NCBI RefSeq assembly: GCF_023208195.1
Contig: NZ_CP060034.1
Coordinates: forward strand, 1,054,001 to 1,118,000
Source of the DNA: Nocardioides sp. InS609-2
GTDB lineage: Bacteria > Actinomycetota > Actinomycetes > Propionibacteriales > Nocardioidaceae
Reading direction: 5' to 3'
DNA length: 64,000 bases
The notes under the pieces were generated by a model that did not search any database, had not been told where the DNA came from, and saw only the letters and a program-made list of their open reading frames with translations. Of this stretch, positions 1 through 8,822 are shown in pieces. The position numbers and the translations under genes were made by a program. Positions within the stretch are counted from its first letter, which is position 1. Each line of letters starts with the position of its first letter.

Positions 1-2
1 GT

Positions 3-215
3 GCGTACGCCGCGGTCTCGTTCACCGCAATGCACGTGCGCCACCTCCTCGACCAGCTGGGAGTGCGGGGGGACATCGCGATGCTCGCCACTGCGCTCAT
101 CGCGCCGCTGGAGATGACGATCCTGACCCAGCAGACCGAGATCGAGCACGTCCCGGTCGAGCGGATCCAGGCCGGTTGGGACGACCTCGTACGACGCGTG
201 GTCGGGCATGCCTGA
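3..215 (+). CDS. TetR-family-like regulator, C-terminal fragment (5' end outside window)
   Basis: An open frame enters from the left edge and stops at 213-215, giving about 70 residues of a C-terminus. The visible part is amphipathic and helical (HVRHLLDQLGVRGDIAMLA, then IQAGWDDLVRRVV), as in the ligand/dimerisation domain of TetR-type repressors. The DNA-binding domain would lie outside the window, so the family call is inferred from helical character and length only. Its stop overlaps the start of the next gene (208) by 8 bp, so the two are probably co-transcribed. Confidence 0.45.
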   Translation, partial: AYAAVSFTAMHVRHLLDQLGVRGDIAMLATALIAPLEMTILTQQTEIEHVPVERIQAGWDDLVRRVVGHA

Positions 216-1290
216 CCGCTCGGTGAGCCGCGACGACGTCCTCAGATTCCGGGTGCACGCTCAGGCCCTGGACGCGAAGCGAGCTCGCGGGGACTCGCCG
301 ATCCTCGACCTCGGCGTACAGGACACCGGACCCGACGGCTCGGCCTGGGCGCTCGAGCTGCGCCGCTGCTCGCTGCCCGCCGAGGAGCTGTTCCTCGCCT
401 GGACGCTGCGCGGCGCACCCCACGCCTATCGCCGTTCGGAAGCCGCAGCCGTGGCGGCGGCCACCTGGCCGTGGAGCGACGCCGACGCGGGCAAGCGCAT
501 CTTCGACGCGGCCACGCCGCTCCGGAAGGCCGACATCGGCATCCTCGACGCGCTCGACTCGGTGGCCACCGAGATGCGCGACATCGTGCAGTCGCCCACT
601 GTGAAGGGCGACGTGTCGTCAGGCCTGACCAAGCGTCTCGACGCGCCGTACCTGCGCTGGTGCAACCCGTGCCAGGCGACGCACACCTACGAACAGCCGT
701 TCCGGATCGCGGGACTGCACGCCGGCCTGGAGCTCGAGCCCGGCACCTCTCCCCCGGTGCTGCACCGCATCAAGGGCTGGCGCGGCCCGGCGAAGAAGGT
801 GCCCGACCACCTCGACCCGGTGCGCGCCACTCTCCATCTGCTGGGCCCGGCCGCGCCGAAGCTCGTCGCCGGCTACCTCGACACCACCGTCAGCGAGGTC
901 ACCGCGCGCTGGCCCGAAGACGTCGTGCCCGTGACGGTGGAGGGCCAGAGGCTCCAGGTGCTGGCCGCCGACGAGACGGCCCTGCGCAAGGCGCCGAAGG
1001 CAAGCGGTGTGTTGCTGCTCGGTCCGTTCGACCTGTTCCTGCAAGGTCGCGACCGGGAGCTCGTCGTACCCGATGCAGCAGCCCGCAAGGACCTCTGGCG
1101 CACCCTCGGCCGGCCCGGCGCGATCCTCGACGGCCACGAGCTGGTCGGGTCGTGGCGGCCGCGCACGTCCGGCCCGAGGCTCGAGATCGCCGTCGAGATG
1201 TGGTCGGGCGGCGAGCCGACGAAGGGTCTCGACGAGCAGGCGGAACGGCTCGCTGCCTTTCGAGGCAAGACGTACGCCGGCCTGGCCTGA
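208..1290 (+). CDS. Winged-helix DNA-binding domain protein (HTH_42 / AlkZ-YcaQ-like)
   Basis: A 360-residue soluble protein with no signal peptide. Its order of segments resembles the winged-helix DNA-binding family (HTH_42) that includes the AlkZ/YcaQ DNA glycosylases: an N-terminal recognition region with a hydrophobic WTLRGAPHAYRR stretch, a central helical part, and a C-terminal segment LLGPFDLFLQGRDRELV followed by GAILDGHELVGSWRPR. Characterised AlkZ members unhook DNA crosslinks, but most actinobacterial relatives are uncharacterised, so no substrate is claimed. The ATG at 208 overlaps the preceding stop. The last codons lie in the first copy of a 21-bp duplicated sequence. Confidence 0.7.
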   Translation: MPDRSVSRDDVLRFRVHAQALDAKRARGDSPILDLGVQDTGPDGSAWALELRRCSLPAEELFLAWTLRGAPHAYRRSEAAAVAAATWPWSDADAGKRIFDAATPLRKADIGILDALDSVATEMRDIVQSPTVKGDVSSGLTKRLDAPYLRWCNPCQATHTYEQPFRIAGLHAGLELEPGTSPPVLHRIKGWRGPAKKVPDHLDPVRATLHLLGPAAPKLVAGYLDTTVSEVTARWPEDVVPVTVEGQRLQVLAADETALRKAPKASGVLLLGPFDLFLQGRDRELVVPDAAARKDLWRTLGRPGAILDGHELVGSWRPRTSGPRLEIAVEMWSGGEPTKGLDEQAERLAAFRGKTYAGLA

Positions 1291-1385
1291 GGCCGGGCTG
1301 CCGTCAATGGTTGGGTCTCGATACGCCCGCTCGTTCCTCGCCGGCACTTGACCACCGAAAGATCGCCGGCCTGGCCTGAGGCCGG
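1276..1385. repeat. 21-bp direct duplication flanking a REP-like spacer
   Basis: GCCGGCCTGGCCTGAGGCCGG occurs at 1276-1296, where it forms the stop-codon region of the winged-helix gene, and again at 1365-1385 just before the cimA stop. The 68-bp spacer contains GGTCTCGATACGC and CTTGACCACCGA, the ends of a REP-like motif found elsewhere in the window. The arrangement looks like insertion of a short palindromic element with duplication of flanking sequence. Confidence 0.75.
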
Positions 1386-2972
1386 TCAGCCCTTGGCGTC
1401 CTGACGTCGCAGCCCGAAGGTCAGCCCGTCGACCAGCGCCCCCCACGACGCCTCGATCACGTTGTGGCCGACGCCGACGGTGACCCACGTGGACTCGCCG
1501 TCCGAGGTCTCGATGAGCACCCGGGTGATCGCGTCGGTTCCGTGACCCTGGTCGAGGATGCGTACCTTGTAGTCGATCAGCTCGAACTTCGCGACGCCCG
1601 GGAACGCCTGCCCGATCGCCTCGCGCAGCGCCGCGTCGAGGGCGTTGACCGGTCCGTTGCCCTCGCCGGTGACGACGTAGCGCACGCCCGCGGCCTTCAG
1701 CTTGACCGTCGCCTCCGACACCGCCTCGTCGCCGGGCCGGGTCTCGGTGATCACGCGCCAGGACTCGACGTCGAAGTACGACGGCCGGGCACCCTCGACC
1801 TCCTCGACGAGCAGCAGCTCGAACGACGCGTCGGCGGCCTCGAACGTGAAGCCCTTCTGCTCGAGCTGCTTGACGCGGTCGGTCACGCGCTGCACGAGCT
1901 CGCGATCGCCGGACAGGTCGAAGCCCAGCTCCCTGCCCTTGAGCTCGATCGACGCCCGGCCCGCCATGTCGGACACCAGCAGCCTCATGTCGTTGCCGAC
2001 CCCGACCGGGTCCATGTGCTGGTAGAGGTTCGGGTCGATCTTGATGGCACTCGCGTGCAGCCCGGCCTTGTGGGTGAACGCCGAGGTGCCGACGTACGGC
2101 TGGCGCGAGGCCGGCGGGAAGTTCGTCACCTCGGCGACGGCGTGCGCGATGCGGGTGGCGTCCCGCAGCAGCCCGTCGGGCAGCACCCGTCGGTCGAGCT
2201 TGAGCTCGAGGTTGGCGACGACGCTGACGAGATCGGCGTTGCCGGTGCGCTCGCCGTACCCGTTGATCGTGCCCTGCACGTGGGTCGCGCCGGCATCGAC
2301 CGCGGCGAGGGTGTTGGCCACCGCGCAGCCGGTGTCGTTGTGACAGTGGATGCCGACCCGCACCCCCGTGGTCTCGATGACATCGTGGACAACACTGCCC
2401 ACCCAGCCCGGCAGCATGCCGCCGTTCGTGTCGCACAGGGCGATGACCTCGGCGCCCGCGTCGTACGCCGTCCGCAGCACCTCGAGCGCGTAGTCGCGGT
2501 TGTCGCGGTAGCCGTCGAAGAAGTGCTCGGCGTCGAGGAAGACCGTCTGCCCCTCCGCGCGCAGGTGGCTGACGGTGTCGCGCACCATCGCGAGGTTCTC
2601 CTCCAGCGTGGTCCGCAGCGCGAGCTCGACGTGGCGGTCGTGCGACTTCGCGACGAGCGTGACGACACTCGCGCCACTGTCGCGCAGGGCTGCGATGCCG
2701 GGGTCGTCGGCGGCCTTCACTCCCGCGCGGCGGGTGGCGCCGAAGGCCGCGAGGCGGGCGTGGCCGAGGTCGAGCTCGGTGCGCGCACGCCGGAAGAACT
2801 CGGTGTCCTTCGGGTTCGCGCCCGGCCAGCCGCCCTCGATGTAGCCGACCCCCAGCCCGTCGAGGTGGCGCGCGATCGCGAGCTTGTCGGCGACGGAGAG
2901 GTTGAGCCCCTCCTGCTGTGCGCCGTCGCGAAGCGTCGTGTCGTAGACGTGGAAGTCACCCTGGAGGTCCAT
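1386..2972 (-). CDS. cimA: Citramalate synthase
   Basis: A 528-residue enzyme of the isopropylmalate/homocitrate synthase superfamily. CimA condenses pyruvate and acetyl-CoA to (R)-citramalate, the first step of the threonine-independent route to 2-ketobutyrate and isoleucine. The N-terminus has the HMGL-like TIM-barrel signature [16 protein letters not shown] with metal and substrate residues, followed by [32 protein letters not shown] and [16 protein letters not shown]. The C-terminal 150 residues match the LeuA dimerisation/allosteric domain. The ATG at 2972 was chosen because the DTTLRDG motif follows about 10 residues later and GAGA lies upstream. An Ile-rich leader and attenuator precede it, which supports an isoleucine role over leuA. 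Confidence 0.93.
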   Translation of the reverse strand: MDLQGDFHVYDTTLRDGAQQEGLNLSVADKLAIARHLDGLGVGYIEGGWPGANPKDTEFFRRARTELDLGHARLAAFGATRRAGVKAADDPGIAALRDSGASVVTLVAKSHDRHVELALRTTLEENLAMVRDTVSHLRAEGQTVFLDAEHFFDGYRDNRDYALEVLRTAYDAGAEVIALCDTNGGMLPGWVGSVVHDVIETTGVRVGIHCHNDTGCAVANTLAAVDAGATHVQGTINGYGERTGNADLVSVVANLELKLDRRVLPDGLLRDATRIAHAVAEVTNFPPASRQPYVGTSAFTHKAGLHASAIKIDPNLYQHMDPVGVGNDMRLLVSDMAGRASIELKGRELGFDLSGDRELVQRVTDRVKQLEQKGFTFEAADASFELLLVEEVEGARPSYFDVESWRVITETRPGDEAVSEATVKLKAAGVRYVVTGEGNGPVNALDAALREAIGQAFPGVAKFELIDYKVRILDQGHGTDAITRVLIETSDGESTWVTVGVGHNVIEASWGALVDGLTFGLRRQDAKG

Positions 2973-3011
2973 GGTCGTTCTCTCGTGTCCGGCGGATGTT
3001 GTCTGACAAAC

Positions 3012-3037
3012 AAAAAACCTCCCGTGGGGACGAGAGG
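3012..3037 (-). terminator. Attenuator terminator of cimA
   Basis: On the minus strand the RNA forms CCUCUCGU-CCCC-ACGGGAGG (8 pairs including one U-G) followed directly by six U residues. It lies between the isoleucine-rich leader peptide (3064-3111) and the cimA start at 2972, the position of an attenuator. The adjoining sequence upstream could form a competing antiterminator when ribosomes stall on the Ile codons. Confidence 0.85.
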
Positions 3038-3063
3038 TCAGCGCGGCGGGGTGTCCCGTCGCG

Positions 3064-3111
3064 CTAGCGAATGATGATGCTGGTGGTGAAGAGGTGGTGC
3101 ATGTCGCCCAT
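3064..3111 (-). CDS. cimA leader peptide (attenuation)
   Basis: A 15-codon frame reads MGDMHHLFTTSIIIR and stops with TAG, ending 26 bp before the terminator hairpin upstream of cimA. Three consecutive isoleucine codons (ATC ATC ATT) sit four codons before the stop, as expected for ribosome stalling when charged tRNA-Ile is scarce. A second ATG at 3102 would give a 12-residue peptide. Neither start has a strong ribosome-binding site. The arrangement of leader, Ile run and rho-independent terminator is seen directly; the regulatory mechanism follows from the known logic of ilv attenuators. Confidence 0.8.
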   Translation of the reverse strand: MGDMHHLFTTSIIIR

Positions 3112-3156
3112 GCTGCCACGGACCGGGCGAATGTCGGACGAGGTCTCGTGATCCGG

Positions 3157-4761
3157 TCAGCGCAGGAACGAGAACGGTGCACCCGACGCCGGCGCCCAGG
3201 AGATGCCTTGGCTGGTCGCCAGTGACGCCAGTCCGGCAGCGACCGCGAGCACGACGGCCGTCACGACGAGCCACGTCAGCGGCTCCGCCGCCAGCGGGTG
3301 TACGACGCGGCGCAACGGCCGGCGTACGCGTGAACCACCCGGCCCGAACCACAAGCCACAGGCGAGCGCGGCTCCGCAGAGCCCCAGGGCGAGCACCGGT
3401 CCCGTGGCAGCGGCGAAGCACAACAGACCGACTGCAGCAGCGATGCCACCGGCCCACAACGCGAGCAAGAGCGTGCCGGGGATGCCCGCCAGCACGTGCC
3501 AGGGCGTGGCCAGCAGCGTCTGCGGGCCGTCGTACCACTTGGCACCGCGGGCGCGGCGTCGGTCGCCGGCCGCCGACGCGGACATCGACCCACTGCGCAG
3601 CAGCCAGGTGAGGACGAGCAGACCGGCCACGGAGAGGTACGGCGCGAACGCAACAGCGCCACCACCGACGGAGGCCAGTGACAACAGGGACACGAAGCGG
3701 CGCAGGCGTTCGGCGACCGGGGGCCGGCCCTGCACCGACACCGGGCCGTCGGCGAGCCAGGCGGTGTCACCCTCCGAGGGCAGCACCGAGGTCGAACCCG
3801 TGCGATGAGGGACGACTGACGGCGCGGCAGGTTCGTGCGCGGTCAGGTTCTCGGCACGGGCGGACGCTGCGACGGCCAGCGGCAACGTGAAGAGGTCGGG
3901 CTCGGGCTCCCGCATGGGCTGCGGGATCGGCTCAATGACGTCGCGGGCTCGCGGGTTCTCGAGCCACGACACCAGCGCGGGCAGCGTCGGGCGACGGCTC
4001 GGGTCGGGGTCGAGGGCCGCGATGAGCACGTCGCGCATCGGGTCGTCGAGCTCGGCCAGGTCGTGCTCGCCGCGGCGGACGCGGTCCATGATCGCCATCG
4101 ACGGCCCGCGCCCGAAGGGCGCCCGACCGAGCGCGGCGAACCCGACTGTGGCCGCCAACGAGTGCACGTCGGACGCGGTGGTCGCGTCGTCGCCGTACAG
4201 GATCTCGGGCGCGAGGTAGCCCGGTGTGCCGAGCAGCCATCCGGTGTGGGTGATCCGCGGGTCGTCGGCGACCCGGGCGAGGCCGAAGTCGATGAGGATC
4301 GGCGTGCGGCCCTCCATCAGCACGTTGGAGGGCTTGATGTCGCGATGCAGCACGCCCACCGAGTGGACCGCCGTGAGCGCCTCCGCCAGACAACGACCCA
4401 GCCAGGTGAGGTCCACACCGAGGATCGGCCCGTTCTCCTGGATCTCGTCGTGCAGCGACAGGCCGGGCACGTAGCGGGTCGCGACATACGGAACGTCGCC
4501 CCACGGGTCCGCGTCCACGATCTCGGCGACGCGCCTGCTCCTGATGCGAGAGAGCGACCCGACCTCGCGGGCCAGCCGCGCGCGGGACTCGTCGTCGCCG
4601 ATGATGTGCGGCCGCAGCACCTTGAGCGCCACCCGGTCACCACCGGGCCGCTGGGCCAGGTGGACGACTCCCATTCCGCCCTCGCCGAGGCGCGTCAGGA
4701 GCGCGTAGCCGCCGACGGTCAGGCCGGACGGTGGCGTCTGTGGACGCGGGGAAGTCGTCAC
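3157..4761 (-). CDS. Membrane-associated serine/threonine protein kinase (PknB-type)
   Basis: A 534-residue Hanks-type kinase starting at GTG 4761. The kinase domain spans roughly residues 15-270: glycine loop LGEGGMGVVHLA, VAIK-like lysine in RVALKVL, catalytic loop HRDIKPSNVLM, DFGLARV, and GTPGYLAPE in the activation segment. A Pro/Glu-rich linker follows, then several hydrophobic segments from about residue 360 to 530, so the protein has a multi-pass membrane C-terminus rather than PASTA repeats. This suggests cytoplasmic signalling tied to a membrane sensor of unknown ligand. It lies upstream of the cimA leader, but the attenuator is expected to have its own promoter. Confidence 0.9.
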   Translation of the reverse strand: MTTSPRPQTPPSGLTVGGYALLTRLGEGGMGVVHLAQRPGGDRVALKVLRPHIIGDDESRARLAREVGSLSRIRSRRVAEIVDADPWGDVPYVATRYVPGLSLHDEIQENGPILGVDLTWLGRCLAEALTAVHSVGVLHRDIKPSNVLMEGRTPILIDFGLARVADDPRITHTGWLLGTPGYLAPEILYGDDATTASDVHSLAATVGFAALGRAPFGRGPSMAIMDRVRRGEHDLAELDDPMRDVLIAALDPDPSRRPTLPALVSWLENPRARDVIEPIPQPMREPEPDLFTLPLAVAASARAENLTAHEPAAPSVVPHRTGSTSVLPSEGDTAWLADGPVSVQGRPPVAERLRRFVSLLSLASVGGGAVAFAPYLSVAGLLVLTWLLRSGSMSASAAGDRRRARGAKWYDGPQTLLATPWHVLAGIPGTLLLALWAGGIAAAVGLLCFAAATGPVLALGLCGAALACGLWFGPGGSRVRRPLRRVVHPLAAEPLTWLVVTAVVLAVAAGLASLATSQGISWAPASGAPFSFLR

Positions 4762-4830
4762 GAGCCGAGATTACCTGCGCAGGAGCGGATCGGCCCGCCG
4801 CCCGGACCCCATGTCGCACTGCCGGTCGAG

Positions 4831-4849
4831 TTTGGTTAGCCTTGCCTAA
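4831..4849 (+). promoter_or_regulatory. IdeR/DtxR-type iron box upstream of siderophore importer
   Basis: TTTGGTTAGCCTTGCCTAA matches the DtxR/IdeR consensus TTAGGTTAGSCTAACCTAA at 16 of 19 positions and lies 22 bp before the first permease ATG. A second perfect palindrome, GCCTAAGTTAGGC (4844-4856), overlaps its right half, so two regulator dimers might bind. Iron-dependent repression is inferred. Confidence 0.85.
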
Positions 4850-4871
4850 GTTAGGCGATAGGAGGAGTCCC

Positions 4872-5918
4872 ATGACCGCCACCGCCATTGCGCGCGCGGC
4901 CCGACCACGCGAGGACCTGCGCCGTCCGCGCCGGGGTTCGACGTTCGGCATCCTGCTGCTCACCCTTGCTGTGGTGCTCTCGGGGCTCCTCAGCCTGGCC
5001 GTCGGCAGCCGCAGCATCGCGCCGGGCACCGTGCTCGACGTCCTCTTCAACCCCGACGGTTCCGAGATCTCGACGATCGTCCACGGCCTCCGGGTGCCGC
5101 GAACCGTGCTCGGCCTGGCCGTCGGCACGGCGCTCGGCATCGCCGGCGCGCTGATGCAGGGCCACACCCGCAACCCGCTGGCCGAGCCCGGTCTCCTCGG
5201 CGTCTCGTCGGGCGCAGCGTTCGCCGTGGTCGTCGGCATCTTCTGCTTCGGCGTCTCCGAGACGTCCGGCTACGCGTGGTTCGCCCTCGTAGGTGCCGGG
5301 GCCGCGTCCGTCGCCGTCTTCGCGATCGGCTCGACCCGAGGCGGGCCCGACCCGGTCTCGCTCGTGCTGGCCGGCGCGGCGATCACCGCCCTGCTCGCGG
5401 CGCTCACCCAGGCGATCGTGCTGCGCGACATCGAGGTGCTCGACTCCTACCGCTTCTGGGTCGTCGGCTCCACCGCCGGCCGCGACCTCGACGTGTTCTG
5501 GCAGGTCGCCCCGTTCGTCGCCGCAGGTCTACTGCTGGCGGCGATCAGCGCACCCGGCCTCAACCTGCTCCAGCTCGGCGACGACGTCGCCCGCTCGCTC
5601 GGCATGCACCCGATGCGGCACAAGGTCATCGGCGTCACCGCCGTGATGCTGCTGGCCGGCGGCGCCACCGCCGCGTGCGGCCCCATCGCCTTCCTCGGCC
5701 TCGTCGTGCCGCACATCGCGCGCTTCCTGGCCGGCGTCGACTACCGCTGGGTCGTGCCGTACGCCGGCCTGCTCGGCGCGCTGCTGCTCGTGCTGACCGA
5801 CACGCTGGGCCGCGTCATCGCCCGCCCGGGCGAGGTGCAGGTCGGCATCGTCATGGCACTGGTGGGTGGCCCGGTCTTCGTGTTCCTCGTGCGCCGGACC
5901 CGGATGGTGAAGCTGTGA
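4872..5918 (+). CDS. Iron-siderophore ABC transporter permease (FecCD family, first subunit)
   Basis: A 348-residue polytopic membrane protein of the BtuC/FecCD family. Together with the next permease it would form the channel for imported ferric siderophore. The family hallmark MQGHTRNPLAEPGLLGVSSGA lies near residue 95, and the conserved ACGPIAFLGLVVPHIAR near residue 270 contributes to ATPase docking. The ATG at 4872 follows an excellent ribosome-binding site (GGAGGAG) and the iron box. It overlaps the second permease by 4 bp (GTGA), opening a translationally coupled four-gene operon. Confidence 0.93.
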   Translation: MTATAIARAARPREDLRRPRRGSTFGILLLTLAVVLSGLLSLAVGSRSIAPGTVLDVLFNPDGSEISTIVHGLRVPRTVLGLAVGTALGIAGALMQGHTRNPLAEPGLLGVSSGAAFAVVVGIFCFGVSETSGYAWFALVGAGAASVAVFAIGSTRGGPDPVSLVLAGAAITALLAALTQAIVLRDIEVLDSYRFWVVGSTAGRDLDVFWQVAPFVAAGLLLAAISAPGLNLLQLGDDVARSLGMHPMRHKVIGVTAVMLLAGGATAACGPIAFLGLVVPHIARFLAGVDYRWVVPYAGLLGALLLVLTDTLGRVIARPGEVQVGIVMALVGGPVFVFLVRRTRMVKL

Positions 5919-6985
5919 CGACCCTCTCCGCTCCCCTTCGCGTCGGTGCCACCTCGTGGCTGGTGCCGCTCCGCGCGGTCGGCGCGACCGGGTCCGGCGT
6001 CGCGCTGCTCGCCGTCCTCGTCGCCCTCGACCTGGCCCTCGGCGACTTCCCGATCCCGGTGCGCGAGGTCGTCGCGACACTCCTCGGCCGCGGTGACGCC
6101 GGCCAGGAGTTCATCGTCTTCGACCTGCGGCTGCCCCAGACGATGGTCGCCCTGCTCGCGGGCGCCGCGCTGGGCCTCGCGGGCGCGCTGACTCAGACGT
6201 TCGCCCGCAACCCGCTGGCCTCCCCCGACATCCTCGGCGTGACCGAGGGTGCGGCCGCCGGCGCAGTGGCCGTGATCGTGCTCAGCGGCGGCGCGGGCTA
6301 CTCCGGCGGCCTTGTCAGTGGCGTCCTCCAGTCGATCGGCCTCCCGATCGCGGCGTTCCTCGGCGCCCTGACCACCGCAACGCTCCTCTACGTCCTGTCG
6401 TGGCGGCGCGGCATCGACGGCAAGCGGCTGGTGCTCATCGGCATCGGCATCGGCGCCTGCCTCACCGCGCTGACGTCGTGGCTGTTGGTGCGTGCACGCA
6501 TCCAGGACGCCGCCAGCGCGCAGGTCTGGCTCAACGGCTCGCTCAGCGGTCGCGGCTGGGACCAGGGCACCCCGCTGATCTGGACCCTGGTCGTCCTGGC
6601 GCCCCTCTCACTGCTGCTGGTGCGCAACCTCAACGCCCTCCAGCTCGGCGACGAGTCCGCCCGGGGGCTGGGCGTCAAACTCCAGACCACCCAGCTGCTC
6701 ACCCTGCTCGCGGCGGTCGGCCTGTCCGCTGTCGCCGTCAGCGCGGTCGGACCCCTCGAGTTCGTCGCGTTCGTCGTACCCCAGGTCGCGCTGCGCCTCG
6801 TCGGTGGCTCGCGACCGCCGATGGTCGCCTCGATGGTGTACGGCGGCTGCCTGGTCGTCGGCGCCGACCTGCTCACCCGCGTGGTGATCCCGGTCGCGAT
6901 GCCTGCTGGCCTCGTCACGGCGGCCATCGGCGCCCCGTACCTCATCTGGCTGCTCCTCCGAGCGAACAAGAAGGTGACCGCATGA
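5915..6985 (+). CDS. Iron-siderophore ABC transporter permease (FecCD family, second subunit)
   Basis: A 356-residue FecCD-type permease starting at GTG 5915 inside the stop of the previous gene. It has the same family landmarks as its partner: LTQTFARNPLASPDILGVTEG near residue 90 and SAVGPLEFVAFVVPQVALRLV near residue 270. Two different FecCD subunits side by side are the FepD/FepG arrangement of ferric-siderophore importers. Its stop overlaps the ATPase start by 4 bp (ATGA). Confidence 0.92.
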   Translation: MTTLSAPLRVGATSWLVPLRAVGATGSGVALLAVLVALDLALGDFPIPVREVVATLLGRGDAGQEFIVFDLRLPQTMVALLAGAALGLAGALTQTFARNPLASPDILGVTEGAAAGAVAVIVLSGGAGYSGGLVSGVLQSIGLPIAAFLGALTTATLLYVLSWRRGIDGKRLVLIGIGIGACLTALTSWLLVRARIQDAASAQVWLNGSLSGRGWDQGTPLIWTLVVLAPLSLLLVRNLNALQLGDESARGLGVKLQTTQLLTLLAAVGLSAVAVSAVGPLEFVAFVVPQVALRLVGGSRPPMVASMVYGGCLVVGADLLTRVVIPVAMPAGLVTAAIGAPYLIWLLLRANKKVTA

Positions 6986-7809
6986 CCGTCACAACCACCG
7001 GCCGGCTCAGGGCCGACCGCGTCACCGTCGGGTACGGCGCCGAGCCGGTCGTCCGCGACCTGAGCCTGGCCATCCCCGACGGGAAGGTCACGACGATCGT
7101 CGGTCCCAACGGCTGCGGGAAGTCGACGTTGCTGCGCACCCTTGCGCGGCTGCTCTCGCCCACCTCGGGCACCGTTCTGCTCGACGACCAGCCGATCGGC
7201 TCGATCTCCACCCACGAGATCGCCACCCGAATGGCGCTGCTGCCGCAGGCGCCAGTCGCCCCGGAGGGCCTGCTCGTCCGCGATCTGGTCGGCCGGGGGC
7301 GCCACCCGCACCAACGCTGGTTCAGCCAGTGGTCGCGGCAGGACGAGGACATCGTCGACGCGGCGCTCGTCATGACCGACACCCTCGACCTGCGTGACCG
7401 CCCGCTCAAACAGCTCTCCGGTGGCCAGCGCCAGCGGGCCTGGATCGCGATGACGCTGGCCCAGGACACCGACCTGATGTTGCTCGACGAGCCGACGACG
7501 TACCTCGACCTGGCCCACCAGGTCGAGGTGCTCGACCTGGTCACCCGGCTCAACCGCGAACGCGGCCGCACCGTCGCGATGGTGCTGCACGACCTCAACC
7601 TGGCCGCGCGCTACAGCGACGTCATCGTCGTCATGAAGGCCGGCGTCATCGTCGAGCAGGGCACTCCCAGCGCGGTGTTCACCCCAGCGATGCTCAGCGC
7701 CGTCTTCGGCCTCGACGCCCGCGTGCTCACCGATCCCCACACCGGGCTGCCGATCGTGGTGCCCACCTCGTCCGCCGCACACCCCGTCCCCCAAGGAGCC
7801 GCTTCATGA
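6982..7809 (+). CDS. Iron-siderophore ABC transporter ATP-binding protein
   Basis: A 275-residue ABC ATPase that would drive siderophore import through the two upstream permeases. All nucleotide-binding motifs are present: Walker A GPNGCGKST (about residue 43), Q-loop MALLPQAP, signature LSGGQRQRAWIAM, Walker B LMLLDEPTTYLDL and the switch histidine in VLHDLNLAARY. The TTYLDLAHQ sequence is typical of FepC/FhuC-type ATPases. Both ends overlap neighbours by 4 bp, so expression should be tightly coupled. Confidence 0.94.
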   Translation: MTVTTTGRLRADRVTVGYGAEPVVRDLSLAIPDGKVTTIVGPNGCGKSTLLRTLARLLSPTSGTVLLDDQPIGSISTHEIATRMALLPQAPVAPEGLLVRDLVGRGRHPHQRWFSQWSRQDEDIVDAALVMTDTLDLRDRPLKQLSGGQRQRAWIAMTLAQDTDLMLLDEPTTYLDLAHQVEVLDLVTRLNRERGRTVAMVLHDLNLAARYSDVIVVMKAGVIVEQGTPSAVFTPAMLSAVFGLDARVLTDPHTGLPIVVPTSSAAHPVPQGAAS

Positions 7810-8822
7810 ACCCCCGTCCCCTGCTCTCCCGTCGTCGCCTGCTCGGCGGCGGAGTCGCCGTCCTCGCCGTGGCCGGCCTCACCGCCTGTGGCGCCGACGA
7901 CTCCCCCACCGATGTCCCGGCCGCCGGCGCACCGGAGGCACCCGACGGACCGTGGACCTGGACCGACGACCTCGGCCAGGAGATCGAGCTCGAGAAGTCG
8001 CCCGTCCGCATCGCGGCGTACGGCGACGCAGCTGCGGCGCTGATGAACTTCGGCATCACGCCGGTGGCGCTCTTCCACTACATCCCGCCGTCCGAGGACG
8101 CGACGTTCGAGTCGCTCGACCTGTCGGACGTCGAGATCGTGGGTGAGGTGATCGGCGAGATCAACCTCGAGCAGCTCGCCGCTGCGGCGCCCGACCTGAT
8201 CATCACGACGTCCTACGAGGGCGAGAAGCCCGAGCTGATGTACGGCTTCAAGGACGAGTCGCAGATGGAGAAGGTGCGCGCCATCGCACCGGTCATCGGC
8301 GTCATGCAGAGCGGCTCGGCCCTCGACGTCATCAAGACCAACGAGAAGCTGGTCGTCGCCCTCGGCATCGACATCGAGAGCGGCACGGTCGCCGACCAGC
8401 GCACCGCCTTCGAGGCCGCGTCGGCCGAGCTCACCGAGGCAGCGAGGAGCGGTCTCAGCCTGGTCCCCCTGTACGCCGAGGAGGCGGCCGGCATCTACTA
8501 CGCCAAGGCTCCCGACGACCCGGCGCTGGCCTTCTACCAGTCGCTGGGCGTGCAGTTCACCGAGGTCGGCGGCAAGGACTACTACTGGCACCAGGTCAGC
8601 TGGGAGAACGCCGACGCCTACACCTCCGACATCGTGCTCTACTCGCTGCGCGGGTCGCTCACGCCGGAACAGCTGCAGGACCAGCCGACGTTCGCCACGC
8701 TGCCCGCGGCCAAGGCCGAACAGCTGCACCCCTGGAAGTTCAAGTCGATGGACTACCCCTCGCAGACGTCGTACATGAAGGAGCTCGCCGGCTGGCTGAC
8801 GACTGACACGAAGGTCACCTGA
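7806..8822 (+). CDS. Siderophore-binding lipoprotein of ABC importer
   Basis: A 338-residue solute-binding protein. The N-terminus has a twin-arginine-like SRRRLLGG followed by a hydrophobic core and the lipobox LTAC, so it is probably a membrane-anchored lipoprotein. The mature part follows the FepB/FhuD (helical backbone) layout, beginning with a WTDDLGQEIELEKSPVRIAAYG strand and later NLEQLAAAAPDLIITT. It would deliver ferric siderophore to the permease pair upstream. The ATGA overlap with the ATPase makes it the last gene of the operon. The exact siderophore cannot be deduced. Confidence 0.9.
   Translation: MNPRPLLSRRRLLGGGVAVLAVAGLTACGADDSPTDVPAAGAPEAPDGPWTWTDDLGQEIELEKSPVRIAAYGDAAAALMNFGITPVALFHYIPPSEDATFESLDLSDVEIVGEVIGEINLEQLAAAAPDLIITTSYEGEKPELMYGFKDESQMEKVRAIAPVIGVMQSGSALDVIKTNEKLVVALGIDIESGTVADQRTAFEAASAELTEAARSGLSLVPLYAEEAAGIYYAKAPDDPALAFYQSLGVQFTEVGGKDYYWHQVSWENADAYTSDIVLYSLRGSLTPEQLQDQPTFATLPAAKAEQLHPWKFKSMDYPSQTSYMKELAGWLTTDTKVT

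Noticed and set aside
1464..3074. Long plus-strand open frame opposite cimA
   Set aside because: Antisense shadow of a highly GC-biased conserved gene; Arg/Asp/Val-rich composition without domain motifs.
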